64,000 nucleotides of DNA, taken from the NCBI GenBank assembly GCA_030522415.1, contig CM060113.1:12728565-12792564 (forward strand), in the 5' to 3' direction. The first letter of the stretch is position 1. Each line of letters opens with the position of its first letter. The DNA is from Channallabes apus. Lineage: Eukaryota; Chordata; Actinopteri; Siluriformes; Clariidae. Positions 10,367-21,464 of this stretch are shown here, piece after piece. Below the pieces are notes generated by a model. The model saw only the letters and a program-made list of their open reading frames with translations. It was not told where the DNA came from and did not search any database. The position numbers and the translations under genes are program-made.

Positions 10367-10721
10367 TGGATTGACAGAAGAAATAGTGGAGCTCAACACA
10401 TTTTGTTTCACTGAACATTCCATTATCAAGCACAGCACAGTAGTCAGTCAGATATCATTTGTAGGCTGTCCAGGAAGCCATAGGAGGTTTGATGTTTCTG
10501 TCCCATCAGACCATTTCCATGTGTTTCTGTCTATTCCAATCCAAGAAAAACCCTGAACAAATGCTATTGACTGCATTGCGTTGTTATCTGTTAAATTGCC
10601 CATGAAAGCCAAATCTGTATGGAACTTTCGGCAGTAAGACAGAGCTTCATTCCAGGTATTTTTAGTAGTGACACCAACATATTTGTCAGCATAATCGTTA
10701 CCGGTTGTGAAATAAGAATGA
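10367..10721 (-). pseudogene. C-type lectin-like domain exon (second CTLD), frame-broken
   Basis: On the minus strand an AG acceptor at 10722-10723 opens an exon encoding YVGVTTKNTWNEALSYCRKF, then HTDLAFMGNL, FSWIGIDRNTWKWSDG and, after a frame change, DYCAVLDNG, CVELHYFFC. The order (WNEAxxYC, LA, WIGxxR, WxWSDG, C..C) is that of a C-type lectin domain. A GTGAGT donor follows at 10361-10366. A stop and frameshift lie between the WSDG block and the last two cysteines. The same-strand exon at 12973-15081 encodes another CTLD, so a multi-CTLD receptor-like gene is plausible. It could instead be an old pseudogene. Confidence 0.65.
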
Positions 10722-11917
10722 CTGTGATTAGTGTATTAGGAATATCATTCATGTGTTCAGATTTAGTTTTTGTATACATTGATACTATCAAGCATGTTTT
10801 TTGGTCCCTTTAAGGATGTTCTTTTAGATTTGTGGTCCAGTTGTGTGATATATTATTCATAAATGTTTCTCAATAAAAATTACATTCTAATAGTTATACA
10901 CAATTATGACAATTCAAATATTAGAAAACTTGATGGTACTGTCACAACAACAACAAAAAATGCAGTTATAACAACATCCTGGATAGCACTTCTTATGGCG
11001 CAAAAAAAAATTGGCACACAAAACAATATAAAAATGAATATAACCAAAATTTATTCTTTGAACATTGTATCGACGTGGGTCTCACAAGGGGCAGAACCGT
11101 GCTAAGATACGGCTGCTCCGCAGGGTGCTACCCCCCTTGTTCCACATTGTTCCATTGTTGTGATCAATGGAGAATACTGAATGCCTGAATATGTTTATTA
11201 ATATATTAATAAATATTATTTTATTGATTATAATTCATTTATTATAAAGGTACAGTAAAACATAAGATTGTGAGTAACACACACATGCACACACACACAT
11301 GCACACAAATCATCAAATTACTATTATGGCATTTAAAAATCTATTTTTGACCCTTTTGTACCCAAGCATGTACTGTAGGTGAAGCCACTAAGTCTAATGA
11401 AAAAACAATTGAGAATAAAATTACACAAATTGGGTAAATAACACATCTTTTATAGTCATTAAAGCTGTCAGTCATTTTGAAAATTCCTGTGTTAAACTGA
11501 ATCCTTCTTTGAGAACATTTGTGCATACGTCTCATACCTTCAGCTCTCTTCTTTTTGAAATGAGTCAAAAGCTGGGAACTTTTCTCTTGGCCGTTGCAAA
11601 AATGCAAACAGCACAAAAAATTATGCAAACTTGCATAGGCTTGTTAGTGGCGTGTTACAATATTGAGTTCTAATAGGCTTTTCGCAGTTATTTATAGTTC
11701 GTAGATGATCATACATGGAGAATTTTAACACATAATACACAGCATTATTAATCTTAAGGGGATGGTAAGAGGTATGGTAGTTTTACAGAGGGGATGGGTT
11801 TTGTAATTTTTTTCAACAGGGAGGACCCCATTCCCTCTCATTTCCCCTCAAATCAAACCATGGTTAATACTCTCCCATGATCGGTCTCAGTGCCCATGTC
11901 TCCCTGTATAGTAAATA

Positions 11918-11920
<3 letters not shown>
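10722..11920. other. Intron-like sequence between lectin exons
   Basis: AT-rich. On the minus strand near 11380-11480 there is a short hydrophobic frame (CVIYPICVILFSIVFSLDLV) that could be a signal peptide or membrane segment. I have no splice or homology proof for it. The rest shows nothing clear. Confidence 0.25.

Positions 11921-11980
<60 letters not shown>
11921..11980. repeat. (GT)n microsatellite
   Basis: About 29 GT units. A second array follows after 35 bases. Apparent His-Thr or Cys-Val frames over it are artefacts. Confidence 0.95.
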
Positions 11981-11983
<3 letters not shown>

Positions 11984-12012
11984 GTTCACTATAGAATTGT
12001 ATGCGCATAAAG

Positions 12013-12015
<3 letters not shown>

Positions 12016-12066
<51 letters not shown>
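12016..12066. repeat. (GT)n microsatellite
   Basis: About 25 GT units, close to the array at 11921-11980. A smaller (CA)n run lies at 12318-12340. Confidence 0.95.
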
Positions 12067-12068
<2 letters not shown>

Positions 12069-12464
12069 CATTGTCCTAAACAATAACTAAACAAGAATCA
12101 TTATTTTTAGTTATTGTTTCTTGTATTGCTCATTATTTCTTACTTATTTACTTTGATATACGAGTGCTTTGCATTACATGCATGTTTCCGGAATTAATTA
12201 TGCTCACAATCCAAGGTTTAACTGTATTATGCTTTTTATTTTTCTATTTATTTATTTTGTATAAGATTACATTTTCATTTTCATGACTGGTGCCAACAAG
12301 TCTGGAGTGCACTGTTTACACACACACACACACACACACTTTCTGTTATATACTAATTTATACACATGCATTGTAGGAGAAAACAAAGCATAAGGCATAG
12401 TCACAGTATTTAAAAATATATATTTATTAGATATTCATCTAAGATTATTGAATTATATTCACTA

Positions 12465-12708
12465 AGATTAAGATTCAGTTATTTGTCACATGTACCTTAA
12501 TGCACAGTGAAATTGTTTTTTTCACATGTTCTAGTTAGGAAACTGAGATCAAGAAACCAGGGTTTAACCAGGATACAGTGTCACTGGAGCAGAGAGGGTT
12601 AAGAGAATTGTTCAAGGGCTCAACAGCTTGGTGGTGCTGGGGCTTGAAATCTCAACATTCTGATCAGTAACTTTAAGCCTTAACCTTTTGCACCACCACT
12701 GCCCTTTT
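12465..12708 (-). mobile_element. tRNA-derived SINE, copy A
   Basis: The reverse complement starts with a tRNA-like head and ends in TTCACTGTGCATTAAGGTAC and TGTGACAAATAA. A related copy is at 22005-22170. Shared blocks are TTGTCACATGTAC, AGGAAACTG and CCACCACTGCCCT. Confidence 0.6.
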
Positions 12709-12972
12709 CCCATAAATCATCAACTGGTTGTGAGTGTGAACCGAAATTTCCGGAATGAAAACTCTTGACATATCTTTGTTGCTTGTTTCATTACAGTATG
12801 TGCTTTAATCACCTACAAACTGGTACTGTATACGAACCTAGAAAACCGTTATGCATTTGATACAAAATGGTACAAATACCTACAAAATAACATATGTACA
12901 ATGAACTGCTAAAATCTTCCTACAATTAACTTAGCAAAAAAAGAAAAAGAAATAATAAAACTTTGAACTCAC

Positions 12973-13118
12973 CATTGAAGCATATAAAGGGTAAAAGGCT
13001 TGTGCAGGTTGTAAGCCACCAGTATCCATAAGGGCCAGTATTACCACATGAGTTCACCCCATTACCAAAATTAGGCGTACCAGACCAGTGTTGATAATTA
13101 TTTTCAACAGGGACATTC
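12973..13118 (-). pseudogene. C-type lectin-like domain exon (first CTLD), 3' half
   Basis: The minus strand encodes NVPVENNYQHWSGTPNFGNG, VNSCGN, YGYWWLTTCTSLLPFICFN and then a GTGAGT donor at 12967-12972. These are the last parts of a C-type lectin domain with its final cysteines. It continues the half at 14819-15081; a LINE lies between them. Confidence 0.75.
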
Positions 13119-14818
13119 AAATTCAAATTTTATTGGTCACATACACAATTATACACAGTATAATATGCAGTGAAATGCTTTATACGACCGCCAGTGACCT
13201 TAAAAAAAAAGAAAATAAAATCTTGTACGTAAAATAAATAATCAATAAAAAGGAAATACTAAAGAAATAATTTTAACTAGTAAAATTAACTGTGCATAAG
13301 GGCATAATAAAATATTGCAAAAATATAGAAATATGGGATTAAAGTGACCGTGGTTGTGCAAACATGCATGAAGGTGACATGTGCAATTGTCCAGATGTAT
13401 GAGTATTTAGTGCAAGTGTGTATGAATGTGTCCATGATTGTCCAGTCAGTGTTGTGAGCTTAAAAGATGTTATTAGTCCTGTGTGGAGGTGTGATTGTGT
13501 GATTGAGAGACCTTATCGCCTGCGGGAAGAAGCTCCTCCTCAGTCTCTCTGTGTTGGCCTTTAGGGAGCAGAATCTCTTCCCAGACCGCAACAAAGAGAA
13601 CAGTCCATTACCGGGGTGACTGAGGTCCTTCATGATCTTCCTGGCCTTAGTCCAGCACCGCTTGCTGTAGATGGAGTGTAGGTCAGGGAGCTCAGTGCGG
13701 ATGATGCGCTCGGCTGATCGCACCACCCTCTGTAGAGCTCGTCTGTCCTGCATGGTGCTGTTCCCGAACCAGGTCGTGATGTTTCCCGTCAGGATGCTCT
13801 CTATGGTGCAGGAGTAGAAGTTCCTGAGCACCTTGGAGGGCAGTCTAAAGTCTCTCAAGCGTCTGAGGTGGAAGAGATGCTGCCGGGCTTTTTTCACCAC
13901 GGTGTTGATGTGACAGGACCATGACAGGTCCTGCGTGATGTGAACACCGAGGTATCTGAAGCTGTCCACTCTCTCCACTGGGCTCCTGTTGATGACGGGG
14001 GTCTGGTAGTTCCTCTCCTGCTTTGTACTAAAGTCCACTATCAGCTCCTTTGTCTTACTGACGTTCAGGAGGAGATTGTTCCTCTGGCACCAGTTCTCCA
14101 GATTTCCAATCTCCTCTAGGTAGTCCGACTCATCATTGTTGGTGATCAGTCCGACCACGACGGGGTCGTCAGCAAACTTGATGATGGAGGTGGAGTTGGT
14201 AGTGGCCACGCAGTCGTGGGTGTACAAAGAGTACAGCAGGGGGCTCAGAACACAACCCTGGGGGGCTCCAGTGCTGAGAGTGAGTGTAGCTGAGACATGT
14301 CCGCCCATCCTTACTGCCTGTGGTCTGCCAGTCAGAAAATTGGAGATCCACTGACATATAGATGAGCTCAGTCCCAGGTGCTCCAGCTTGGTGGTGAGTG
14401 TGGAGGGAATTATTGTGTTAAAAGCAGAGCTGTAGTCGATGAAGAGCATTTTAACATAATTCCCTTTCCTAGTGTCCAGGTGAGTGAGTGATGTGTGGAG
14501 GAGATGAGAGATTGCATCGTCTGTGGAGCGGTTCTGACGGTATGCAAACTGTAGTGGGTCCAGTGTGTCGGGTAGTGAAGAAATGATGAAGTCTCTGATA
14601 AGGCGTTCAAAGCACTTCATCACTACTGAGGTGAGGGCTACAGGTCGATAGTCATTGAGGGAAGCAGGATGTGGTTTCTTTGGAACAGGAACAATGATGG
14701 ACTCTTTGAAGCATGTGGGGATCACCGACTGAGATAAAGAGATGTTGAATATCTCAGTGAACACAGGTGCTAGCTGGTCTGCGCAGGCTCTGAGAATACG
14801 ACCTGAGATGCCGTCTGG
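13119..14818 (-). mobile_element. Rex1-like LINE, 5'-truncated, inside a lectin exon
   Basis: This copy matches 26095-27890 in reverse. It starts in the RT domain ([19 protein letters not shown]) and ends in an AAATTTGAATTTGAA-type 3' tail at 13119. Flanking CATTC at 13114-13118 and 14819-14823 is the likely target duplication. It splits the lectin exon. Confidence 0.8.
13460..14818 (-). pseudogene. Rex1-like LINE reverse transcriptase, 5'-truncated
   Basis: The frame is open for about 450 residues: [61 protein letters not shown], then the C-terminal [10 protein letters not shown] and ITTWFGNS blocks. The FADD catalytic pair is kept; the residue after it is P where the 24-27 kb copy has T. 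The endonuclease and ORF1 are absent because of 5' truncation, so the element cannot move. The frame runs without a stop into upstream lectin sequence, which is chance. The RT is of the Rex1/CR1 type. Confidence 0.8.
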
Positions 14819-15081
14819 CATTCTCATAAGACCAGCGAAAACCACTGACATTGGTAGGATTACTGTATATATTGTACAAGCCAACCCAGGCAACATCTGT
14901 CAGACTTTCATGTGACACTGTTTCATTCATGATTAACCAGTCAAGGTCACTTTCAACTGTAGCCAAGTCTTCATGAGTTTCCCTGCAGTAATTCTGTGCA
15001 CTTGGCCATGTCACCTTTGTCATGATGAGATAATAATTGTGACCAACAGATTGGAGAAGAGATGGGATTGGGACAACACCT
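14819..15081 (-). pseudogene. C-type lectin-like domain exon (first CTLD), 5' half
   Basis: On the minus strand a T-rich tract ending in CAG at about 15082 is followed by [49 protein letters not shown] and GFRWSYEN. This is the first half of a C-type lectin domain. The reading would join the half at 12973-13118 if the LINE were absent. The small frame upstream of the acceptor is intronic. Lectin-like proteins of this sort are secreted or membrane receptors; the ligand cannot be told. Confidence 0.75.
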
Positions 15082-15174
15082 GAAAAAAAAAGTATTACAA
15101 AATTTATAAGGACAGCAAAATTCCTAGACAGCTGGGCTCTTTTTGTCATTAAAAAGGCTGTCAGAACTAACCTA

Positions 15175-15528
15175 ATGACGACCAGAAGGACGTAGCTTTA
15201 GCAGTTAGCCCTGTAGCGTGAATGGTAAACCCAAACGCGGATGGAACACGAACGGGCAGGATAATCACGCGATTTGATATAAGAACTCTCACAATAAATG
15301 AGCAAAGGAAAGACACAATCTAACTCTCGTTCTATAAACACACACTCAGTCTGGAAGCAAAGCCAAGAAAGTGAGTACTCACATACACAGGAACGATTCC
15401 GAAATGACATGGGCAAAACTCAATGACAGAGCGGTGTGCGGCGCCATCTTGTATCCTTTTATGCTTTCAGGTTCGCGACCGTCTTACTTCCGGGTCCTAG
15501 TGCCGGCCGCGGCTGAGTGTGCATGACA
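15175..15528 (-). repeat. DIRS-like terminal repeat, copy 2 (isolated)
   Basis: It matches 4455-4838 in the same orientation with many substitutions. No DIRS coding sequence is adjacent, so it is an isolated end. It lies about 100 bases upstream of the lectin exon acceptor. Confidence 0.7.
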
Positions 15529-16540
15529 AAGGCATTATATTTACAATTACACCATTTTCCATTGGAACTTGATTTGATGGAATTGATTGGTTGTTTCTAT
15601 CAAAAACACAGACAGTGGATACGGCCAATTTATTCTAGAAGCTCAAAGGGCAGAATGAGGTGTGAAATTCCCTTAAGGTTGGTGGACTCTGGTCCATATG
15701 GACTTATAGGCAAGCACTAGAGTTTGACATCTGATGCTGGCAACTGGAGGAAGCCAAAAAAGGAAATGCAGCAATAGGTGGCATGGGAGAGATGGGTGAG
15801 ATTCCAAAGTCTTGCATTTGAAAAAAAGGTTTGCAGTGGGAGAGTGGCCATAGTCCAAACTCAAGATGGTGAGAACTAGGCATTTATGTGATGGGATTCT
15901 TGCAGATGGGAGCTCTGCATGACAAAGTCAGGCTACCAATGTAGGTCAAGAACGGTAATTAGCTGTCCACAAGTATCCTGATGCTACTGTACATGTATGA
16001 TCAGATGGTGCAATTAAAATTTTGTCTAGAGAAATCCAATTGTCTGCTAGCACAGAGCCACAGAGCAAGCAACTGCCAGTTTGAACCATTAAAAGGATTC
16101 CTGGCCCAGGAACAGAAGTGTCCCGGGCCCACTACTTTGGAACCATGGGTTTTCATCCTTTATGAAAGGAAGTGAGGTAAGAACTCCTCCTGTTCCAAAG
16201 GGTCATCACCTGGGTCCATCCAAACAGCAAATAGGCTCAGGTTGTTCGGGAACCTGGAGCAACACCTAGCCTCTGCCAATGTTGATCACTCAGCAAGTCC
16301 TATGCAGCTGCCCAGGTGAAGGAGTTGAGCCTCTTAATCACAATCTGCTGACCCTCACAGACTCTATCTGCAAGCAACTCTTAAGGTACACTATAATGAT
16401 CTATAACATTTAATTTCTTGTCCTTTTTCTTTGTCCATTGTGTCACCCAAATCAAGAATTTAAACCTCTACAGCAGCTATTTAAAGACACTGTCATTCAC
16501 ACCAATTTTTGGGGGGCAAATATTTTACCCAATATAACAT
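15529..16540. other. Unassigned sequence
   Basis: Scattered short frames without recognisable domains. It could be a decayed retroelement; I cannot name it. Confidence 0.3.
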
Positions 16541-16592
16541 TTTATAATGGGTAACATTTTATAATGGGTAACATTTTATAATATGTTGCCCA
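16541..16592. repeat. Short tandem repeat, 18-19 bp unit x3
   Basis: The unit is close to AACATTTTATAATGGGT, repeated three times; the last copy is diverged. Confidence 0.85.
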
Positions 16593-16821
16593 CTCATGAG
16601 TTTCTTGTTTAAACAGAAAAAGTATCACATTCACTCATTATGACCAGCCTGATAAGCCACCACCCCTACCTCAGAAACTCCATATACTGTATACGGTCAT
16701 GTTCATATCCCCTTCTTGTAATTCTATGTGTTTTTGTGTAAAAAAAATCATCGGATTATAGTGGGTCTTAGCATTAGGCAAATACAACCTCAGAAGAACA
16801 ACAACAAATTATGTATGTACG

Positions 16822-17500
16822 GGTTCGCCCTTGTAAATGGGTGGCACCACAGACACACGGACACGAGACGAGGTCTTACAGAAAAAAGGGTAATTTTATT
16901 TAGGTAAAATTGGAAAGGAAAAGGTTAAAGGAAGGAGGAAGGATAAAAGCAGAGGAAATAAATGAAGTGCCCAGCTGACATGCGGGCACACGACTGGCGA
17001 AAGGCAGCAGTGGGCAGAGTGGCAGACTAGAGCACGCGCTTCTGCCAACTCCCATGACGAATATTCCTCTGCTGTAATGAGCCAAGACCGGCCCCTCCCA
17101 GCTCACTCTGGGCACGGCCACAGGCGGGAGTCTCTCCTGGACGACAATCGGCTGGGATTAGAGGGGCCTTAACGCATCCTCTCTGCTGCCTTTTCCTCTT
17201 CGGTTGCAGGGCTGTTAAGGCGGGATCTTCGCAGAAGTGAAGGTGCCGCGGGAGCTCGAGCAGCTCTTTCCCATCCTGTCCTCTCATGGTGATCAAAGGA
17301 CGGCATTCTGGTCTCTGGGTGTGTTACATTGCCCCAATCGCGTGCCACTCTCCTAAAGTCCCCCGTGCGACACTTTGCTGTGCTTCCAGAACCCAGACTA
17401 CACTCTATGCTTCGCTTAGGAGCCTACGGAGTGAGCGAGGAGTGATAACAGATTTAGGCACACTCCCACCACAGGCGCACACCGATACAATGTTATAGTA
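16822..17500. other. GC-richer block of unknown nature
   Basis: It differs in base composition from its AT-rich neighbours. Frames on both strands are short and show no known domain. It may be part of an LTR or another repeat, but I see no terminal repeats that prove it. Confidence 0.3.
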
Positions 17501-17539
17501 ATATGTCTATATCTGTATGTTATAGTATACAGTACATGC

Positions 17540-17805
17540 ACGCATAGATGTTGACTACAGTATACAAGTGCGCACTGAGACAAAGCATGGGACATGATTA
17601 CCCTTAATCCCACACCTCAAGAGGGAGAAGAACTATTGGCTCAGTTTTGATCATGTGATGCTCGGCACACAAAGCGCATGCATACTGTTTTTTTTCAAGA
17701 CCTCCCTCGTTTATAAAGTTAACATTTATTTTTTTTTTAAATCTACGTCTTCCAAAACATTTACACAGCTAAGTTACTCTCAGTCCAAGGTTTCACTGTA
17801 TATGA
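17540..17805. repeat. Dispersed DNA-transposon end, possibly Tigger/pogo-like, copy 2
   Basis: It shares GCGCACTGAGAC, ATTGGCTCAGTT, GCGCATGCATA and the end CAGTCCAAGGTTTCACTGTA with 5745-5962. It carries extra internal T-rich sequence. Confidence 0.45.
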
Positions 17806-18282
17806 ATATATTTTTCACACGAAAACCAGAAGGAAACGCAGACCAAACCAGGTTTAAACAGCAGACAGTGAGGTTAGTGTCCGGACTCTGTTTAAATGCC
17901 GAGCTTGCCGTGCTATGGTTCTTCCTCCATCACTCAGTCAGTCCTGAGGCTCTCGTAGTACTTTTACATTTTAAATAAATTTTAGCTTTAACTTGAGTAA
18001 AAAGTTTGAAGTCGTGTTTTTTAAACAAAGCTATGCCGCATTATACTGCTAATTAAACTGCAGTGTTACTGGTGCTGAATGCACAGCTGATGCATTTACG
18101 TTTTTTAAACAGTTTCCTACTGCTGCATTCTCAGTGTTTAACAATGTTAGAATACGCACATAAGGGGGTTTTATTTAAACATTATTGAATTTGCCATTGA
18201 TGACATAAATGTGCTAAGCAACTAGTAACTAAAGCTGTGAAATAAATTTTGTAAAATGTTTAGAAAGTAACATACAGTATGA

Positions 18283-19066
18283 CCATAGGTGAGGGTAGGA
18301 ACGTAGATCGACCGGTAAATTGAGAGCTTTGCCTTTTGGCTCAGCTCCTTCTTCACCACGACGGACCGATACAGAGCCCGCATCACTGCAGACACTGCCC
18401 CGATCCGCCTGTCGATCTCCCGCTCCATTTTACCCTCACTCGTGAACAAGACCCCGAGATACTTAAACTCCTCCACTTGGGGCAGGATCTCACTCCCAAC
18501 ACTGAGAGGGCACTCCACCCTTTTCCGGCTGAGGAGCATGGCCTCAGATTTGGAGGTGCTGATTCTCATCCCAGCCGCTTCACACTCGGCTGCGAACCGA
18601 TCCAGTGAGAGCTGTAGGTCACAGGATGATGAGGCCAACAGAACAAAGTCATCTGCAAAAAGCAGTGACCCAATCCTGAGCCCACCAAACTGTACCCCCT
18701 CAACGCCCTGGCTGCGCCTAGAAATCCTCTCCATAAAAATTATGAACAGGATCGGTGACAAAGGGCAGCCCTGTCGGAGTCCTACTCTCACCGGAAACAG
18801 GTCCGACTTACTACCGGCAATGCGGACCAAGCTCCGACACCAGTTGTACAGGGACTGGACATCCCTTAACAGGGAATCCGATATCCCATACTCCCGGAGT
18901 ACCCCCCAAAGGACTCCCCGAGGGACACGGTCGAATGCCTTCTCCAAGTCCACAAAGCACATGTAGACTGGTTGGGCAAACTCCCATGCCCCCTCCAGGA
19001 CCCTGCTACGGGTGTAGAGCTGGTCCACTGTTCCGCGACCTGTACGAAAACCACACTGCTCCTCCT
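18283..19066 (-). pseudogene. Rex3 reverse transcriptase, inverted segment
   Basis: The minus-strand frame reads MCFVDLEKAFDRVPRGVLWG, VGLRQGCPLSPILFIIFMER and LLFADDFVLLA, then SKSEAMLLSRKRV and EFKYLGVLFTSEG. These are RT blocks of the RTE clade, with the FADD catalytic pair. It stops at the breakpoint near 18283; the remaining C-terminus lies on the other strand at 19085-19539. Endonuclease sequence is absent because of 5' truncation. Confidence 0.8.
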
Positions 19067-19084
19067 GAATCTGAGGTTCGACTA

Positions 19085-19539
19085 TCTCAATTTACCGGTC
19101 GATCTACGTTCCTACTCTCACCTATGGTCATGAGCTGTGGGTAGTGACCGAAAGAACAAGATCGCGAATACAAGCGGCCGAAATTAGTTTCCTCCGCAGG
19201 GTGTCTGGGCTCTCCCTTAGAGATAGGGTGAGAAGCTCAGTCATCCGGGAGGGGCTCAGAGTAAAGCCGCTGCTCCTCCGCATCGAGAGGAGCCAGATGA
19301 GGTGGTTTGGGCATCTATTTAGGATGCCCCCTGGACGCCTCCCTTGTGAGGTGTTCCAGACATGCCCCACCGGAAAGAGACCCCGGGGAAGACCCAGGAC
19401 ACGCTGGAGGGACTATGTCTCTCGGCTGGCCTGGGAAGGCCTTGGGATCCTCCCGGAAGAGCTGGAAGAAGTGGCCAGGGAGAGGGAAATCTGGGCATCC
19501 CTGCTGAAGCTGCTGCCCCGGCGACCTGACCTCGGATAA
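19085..19539 (+). pseudogene. Rex3 ORF C-terminus
   Basis: The frame encodes TERTRSRIQAAEISFLRRVS, GLSLRDRVRSSVI, IERSQMRWFGHLFRMP and RPRGRPRTRWRDYVSRLAWE. This is the conserved end of Rex3-like ORF2. It is followed by GCGGAAGAAAATGGATGGAT and GATG repeats. Confidence 0.8.
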
Positions 19540-20207
19540 GCGGAAGAAAATGGATGGATGGATGGATGGATGACATACAGTATGATGGAAATATTAAAGT
19601 GAAATATGTTAGGTATGTTGTGATGTGATATGTAAGTAAAAGTAAAAAAGTAAAAAATCACTAAAACTGATTTTTTTTTTTGTGAAACAAATATAAATAT
19701 AAATATGTTTTCAATATCTCTTTCACAGGACCAACAGTGCTAAAGAAGCGAAGTTGAATGAAAATAAAAACAGGAGGAAAATGTCAACCATTTATATTCA
19801 TTTTACAGTACAGGAGAATTCAATAAGTCATCCTTGAATCAAAGATCCCAACATATTAGTTTGGTTCAGGAAAGCAGTGAACAAGCAAAATGAGTTTCAC
19901 TTTGATTTTGACTATTTGAGTTCATTGGCCAAGGAGTGACATTTAAGCATTTTCTTTTTTGTTTTAATTTTATTGATTACTCATGAAAATAAAATGTAAA
20001 GATCCAGTATCTCAAAATATCAGAATGTTTTTTTAAGATCAATCAAAGAATAACATAAAAATTCTGAATTTCTGTATTGTATGTTAATTTATGCTGTCAG
20101 TACTTGCACAAATTACTGCATCAGTGCGGTATGGCATGGAGGCGATCAGTCTGTGGCACTGCTAAAACAGTCTATGGAAACTTCACACTGAATTTCAAGC
20201 AACTTGA

Positions 20208-20994
20208 AACAGCTCTCACTGGATCGGTTCGCAGCCGAGTGTGAAGCGGCTGGGATGAGAATCAGCACCTCCAAATCTGAGGCCATGGTCCTCAGCCGGA
20301 AAAGGGTGGAGTGCCCTCTCAGGGTTGGGAGTGAGATCCTGCCCCAAGTGGAGGAGTTTAAGTATCTCTGGGTCTTGTTCACGAGTGAGGGTCAAATGGA
20401 ACGGGAGATCGACAGGCGGATCGGCGCAGCGTCTGCAGTGATGCGGGCTCTGTATCGGTCCGTCGTGGTGAAGAAGGAGCTGAGCCAAAAGGCAAAGCTA
20501 TCAATTTACCGGTCAATCTACGTTCCTACCCTCACCTATGGTCATGAGCTGTGGGTAGTGACCGAAAGAACAAGATCGCGAATACAATCGGCCAAAAAGA
20601 GTTTCCTCCGCAGGGTGTCTGGGCTCTCCCTTAGAGATAGGGTGAGAAGCTCAGTCATCCGGGAGGGGCTCAGAGTAGAGCTGCTGCTCCTCCGCATCAA
20701 GAGGAGCCAGATGAGGTGGCTTGGGCATCTATTTAGGATGCCCCCTGGACGACTCACTTGTGAGGTGTTCCGGACACGCCCCACCGGAAAGAGACCCCGG
20801 GGAAGACCCAGGACATGCTGGAGGGACTATGTCTCTCGGCTGGCCTGGGAACGCCTTGGGATCCCCCCGGAAGAGCTGGAAGAAGTGGCCAGGGAGAGGG
20901 AAGTCTGGGCATCCCTGCTGAAGCTGCTGCCCCCGCGACCCGACCTCGGATAAGCGGAAGAAAATGGATGGATGGATGGATGGATGGATGGATA
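20208..20994 (+). mobile_element. Rex3 LINE, 5'-truncated copy
   Basis: It begins abruptly after the RT catalytic region and ends in GGATGGATGGAT near 20991. It matches the C-terminal parts of the copy at 18.3-19.6 kb with few changes. A target duplication is not obvious. Confidence 0.8.
20210..20953 (+). pseudogene. Rex3 ORF2 C-terminal fragment
   Basis: An open frame of about 248 residues: LSLDRFAAECEAAGMRISTS, EFKYLWVLFTSEGQ, LTYGHELWVVTERT, then the RGRPRTCWRDYVSRLAWERL end. It lacks the FADD motif because of 5' truncation. The ATG of the frame belongs to flanking DNA. Confidence 0.8.
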
Positions 20995-21034
20995 ATTATA
21001 TATAATAATATAATTTTAATTTCTTATAATTTTC

Positions 21035-21093
21035 TTTTGATTTTGTAAAGCTGCTTTGAGACAATGACCATTTTAAAAGCACTATACAAATGC
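21035..21093 (+). repeat. L2-like LINE 3' tail fragment
   Basis: GTAAAGCTGCTTTGAGACAA and AAAGCACTATACAAAT match the tail of the LINE at 8.9-9.0 kb. It sits directly downstream of a Rex3 tail. Confidence 0.65.
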
Positions 21094-21129
21094 GTTATGC
21101 GGTCGATATTGCCAGCTGATAGAGAAGGA

Positions 21130-21460
21130 ACAGCAAATCAGAAGTAGTGTGTGGAAGTCTGTGATTGGCTGGTTTTGTGACAGAGTTGTAACGCTGGACA
21201 ATGTTGAGCGAGCATACAGGCGGAGTCGAGCACGCACAGAAAAGAAATGTTGCACACGTGTGCAGGCTGAGTCGAGCGTGCACAGAATCGAGAAGTCGCG
21301 CGTGCGCGGAGAACACATTGAGCGAGCAAGGAAGACACTGCACGCGCAGAATCGAGCTGTTGAGCGCGCAGGGGAGACATTACATGTGCATAGAGTGCTT
21401 AGTCTGCTCTCAAAATGTCAAACCACGCGCTCAGAATTGTGACAGGAATATAACGCCATA
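21130..21460. repeat. Degenerate short repeats, unclassified
   Basis: Recurring CGAGC, CACGCGCAGAATCGAG and GCGCGCAGGGGAGACA-like words occur about every 40 bases. The frames through them are low-complexity. I cannot name the element. Confidence 0.4.
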
Positions 21461-21464
21461 GAAG

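Larger units (their letters stand above)
18283..19572. mobile_element. Rex3 (RTE-clade) LINE with twin-priming inversion
   Basis: Bases 18283 to about 19084 are Rex3 in minus orientation; about 19085-19572 are the Rex3 3' end in plus orientation, ending in (GATG)n. A 13-bp direct repeat ACATACAGTATGA flanks the whole at 18270-18282 and 19573-19585. About 45 bases of the element occur in both halves. The reverse transcriptase contains GGTGACAAAGGGCAGCCCTG, which I remember as a site used to detect Rex3. The structure is that of target-primed insertion with a 5' inversion. Confidence 0.85.

Noticed and set aside
11341..11628. A first exon with signal peptide for the lectin gene
   Set aside because: Only a hydrophobic run supports it; no phase, splice or homology evidence was found.
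11853..12094. His-Thr or Cys-Val repeat proteins
   Set aside because: They are translations of (GT)n microsatellites in different frames.
13460..14896. A 478-residue RT protein starting at 14896
   Set aside because: The first 25 or so residues are lectin exon sequence upstream of the LINE; the LINE is 5'-truncated and starts at 14818.
16822..17500. An LTR
   Set aside because: The base composition differs from the neighbours, but no TG...CA ends, target duplication or second copy are visible.
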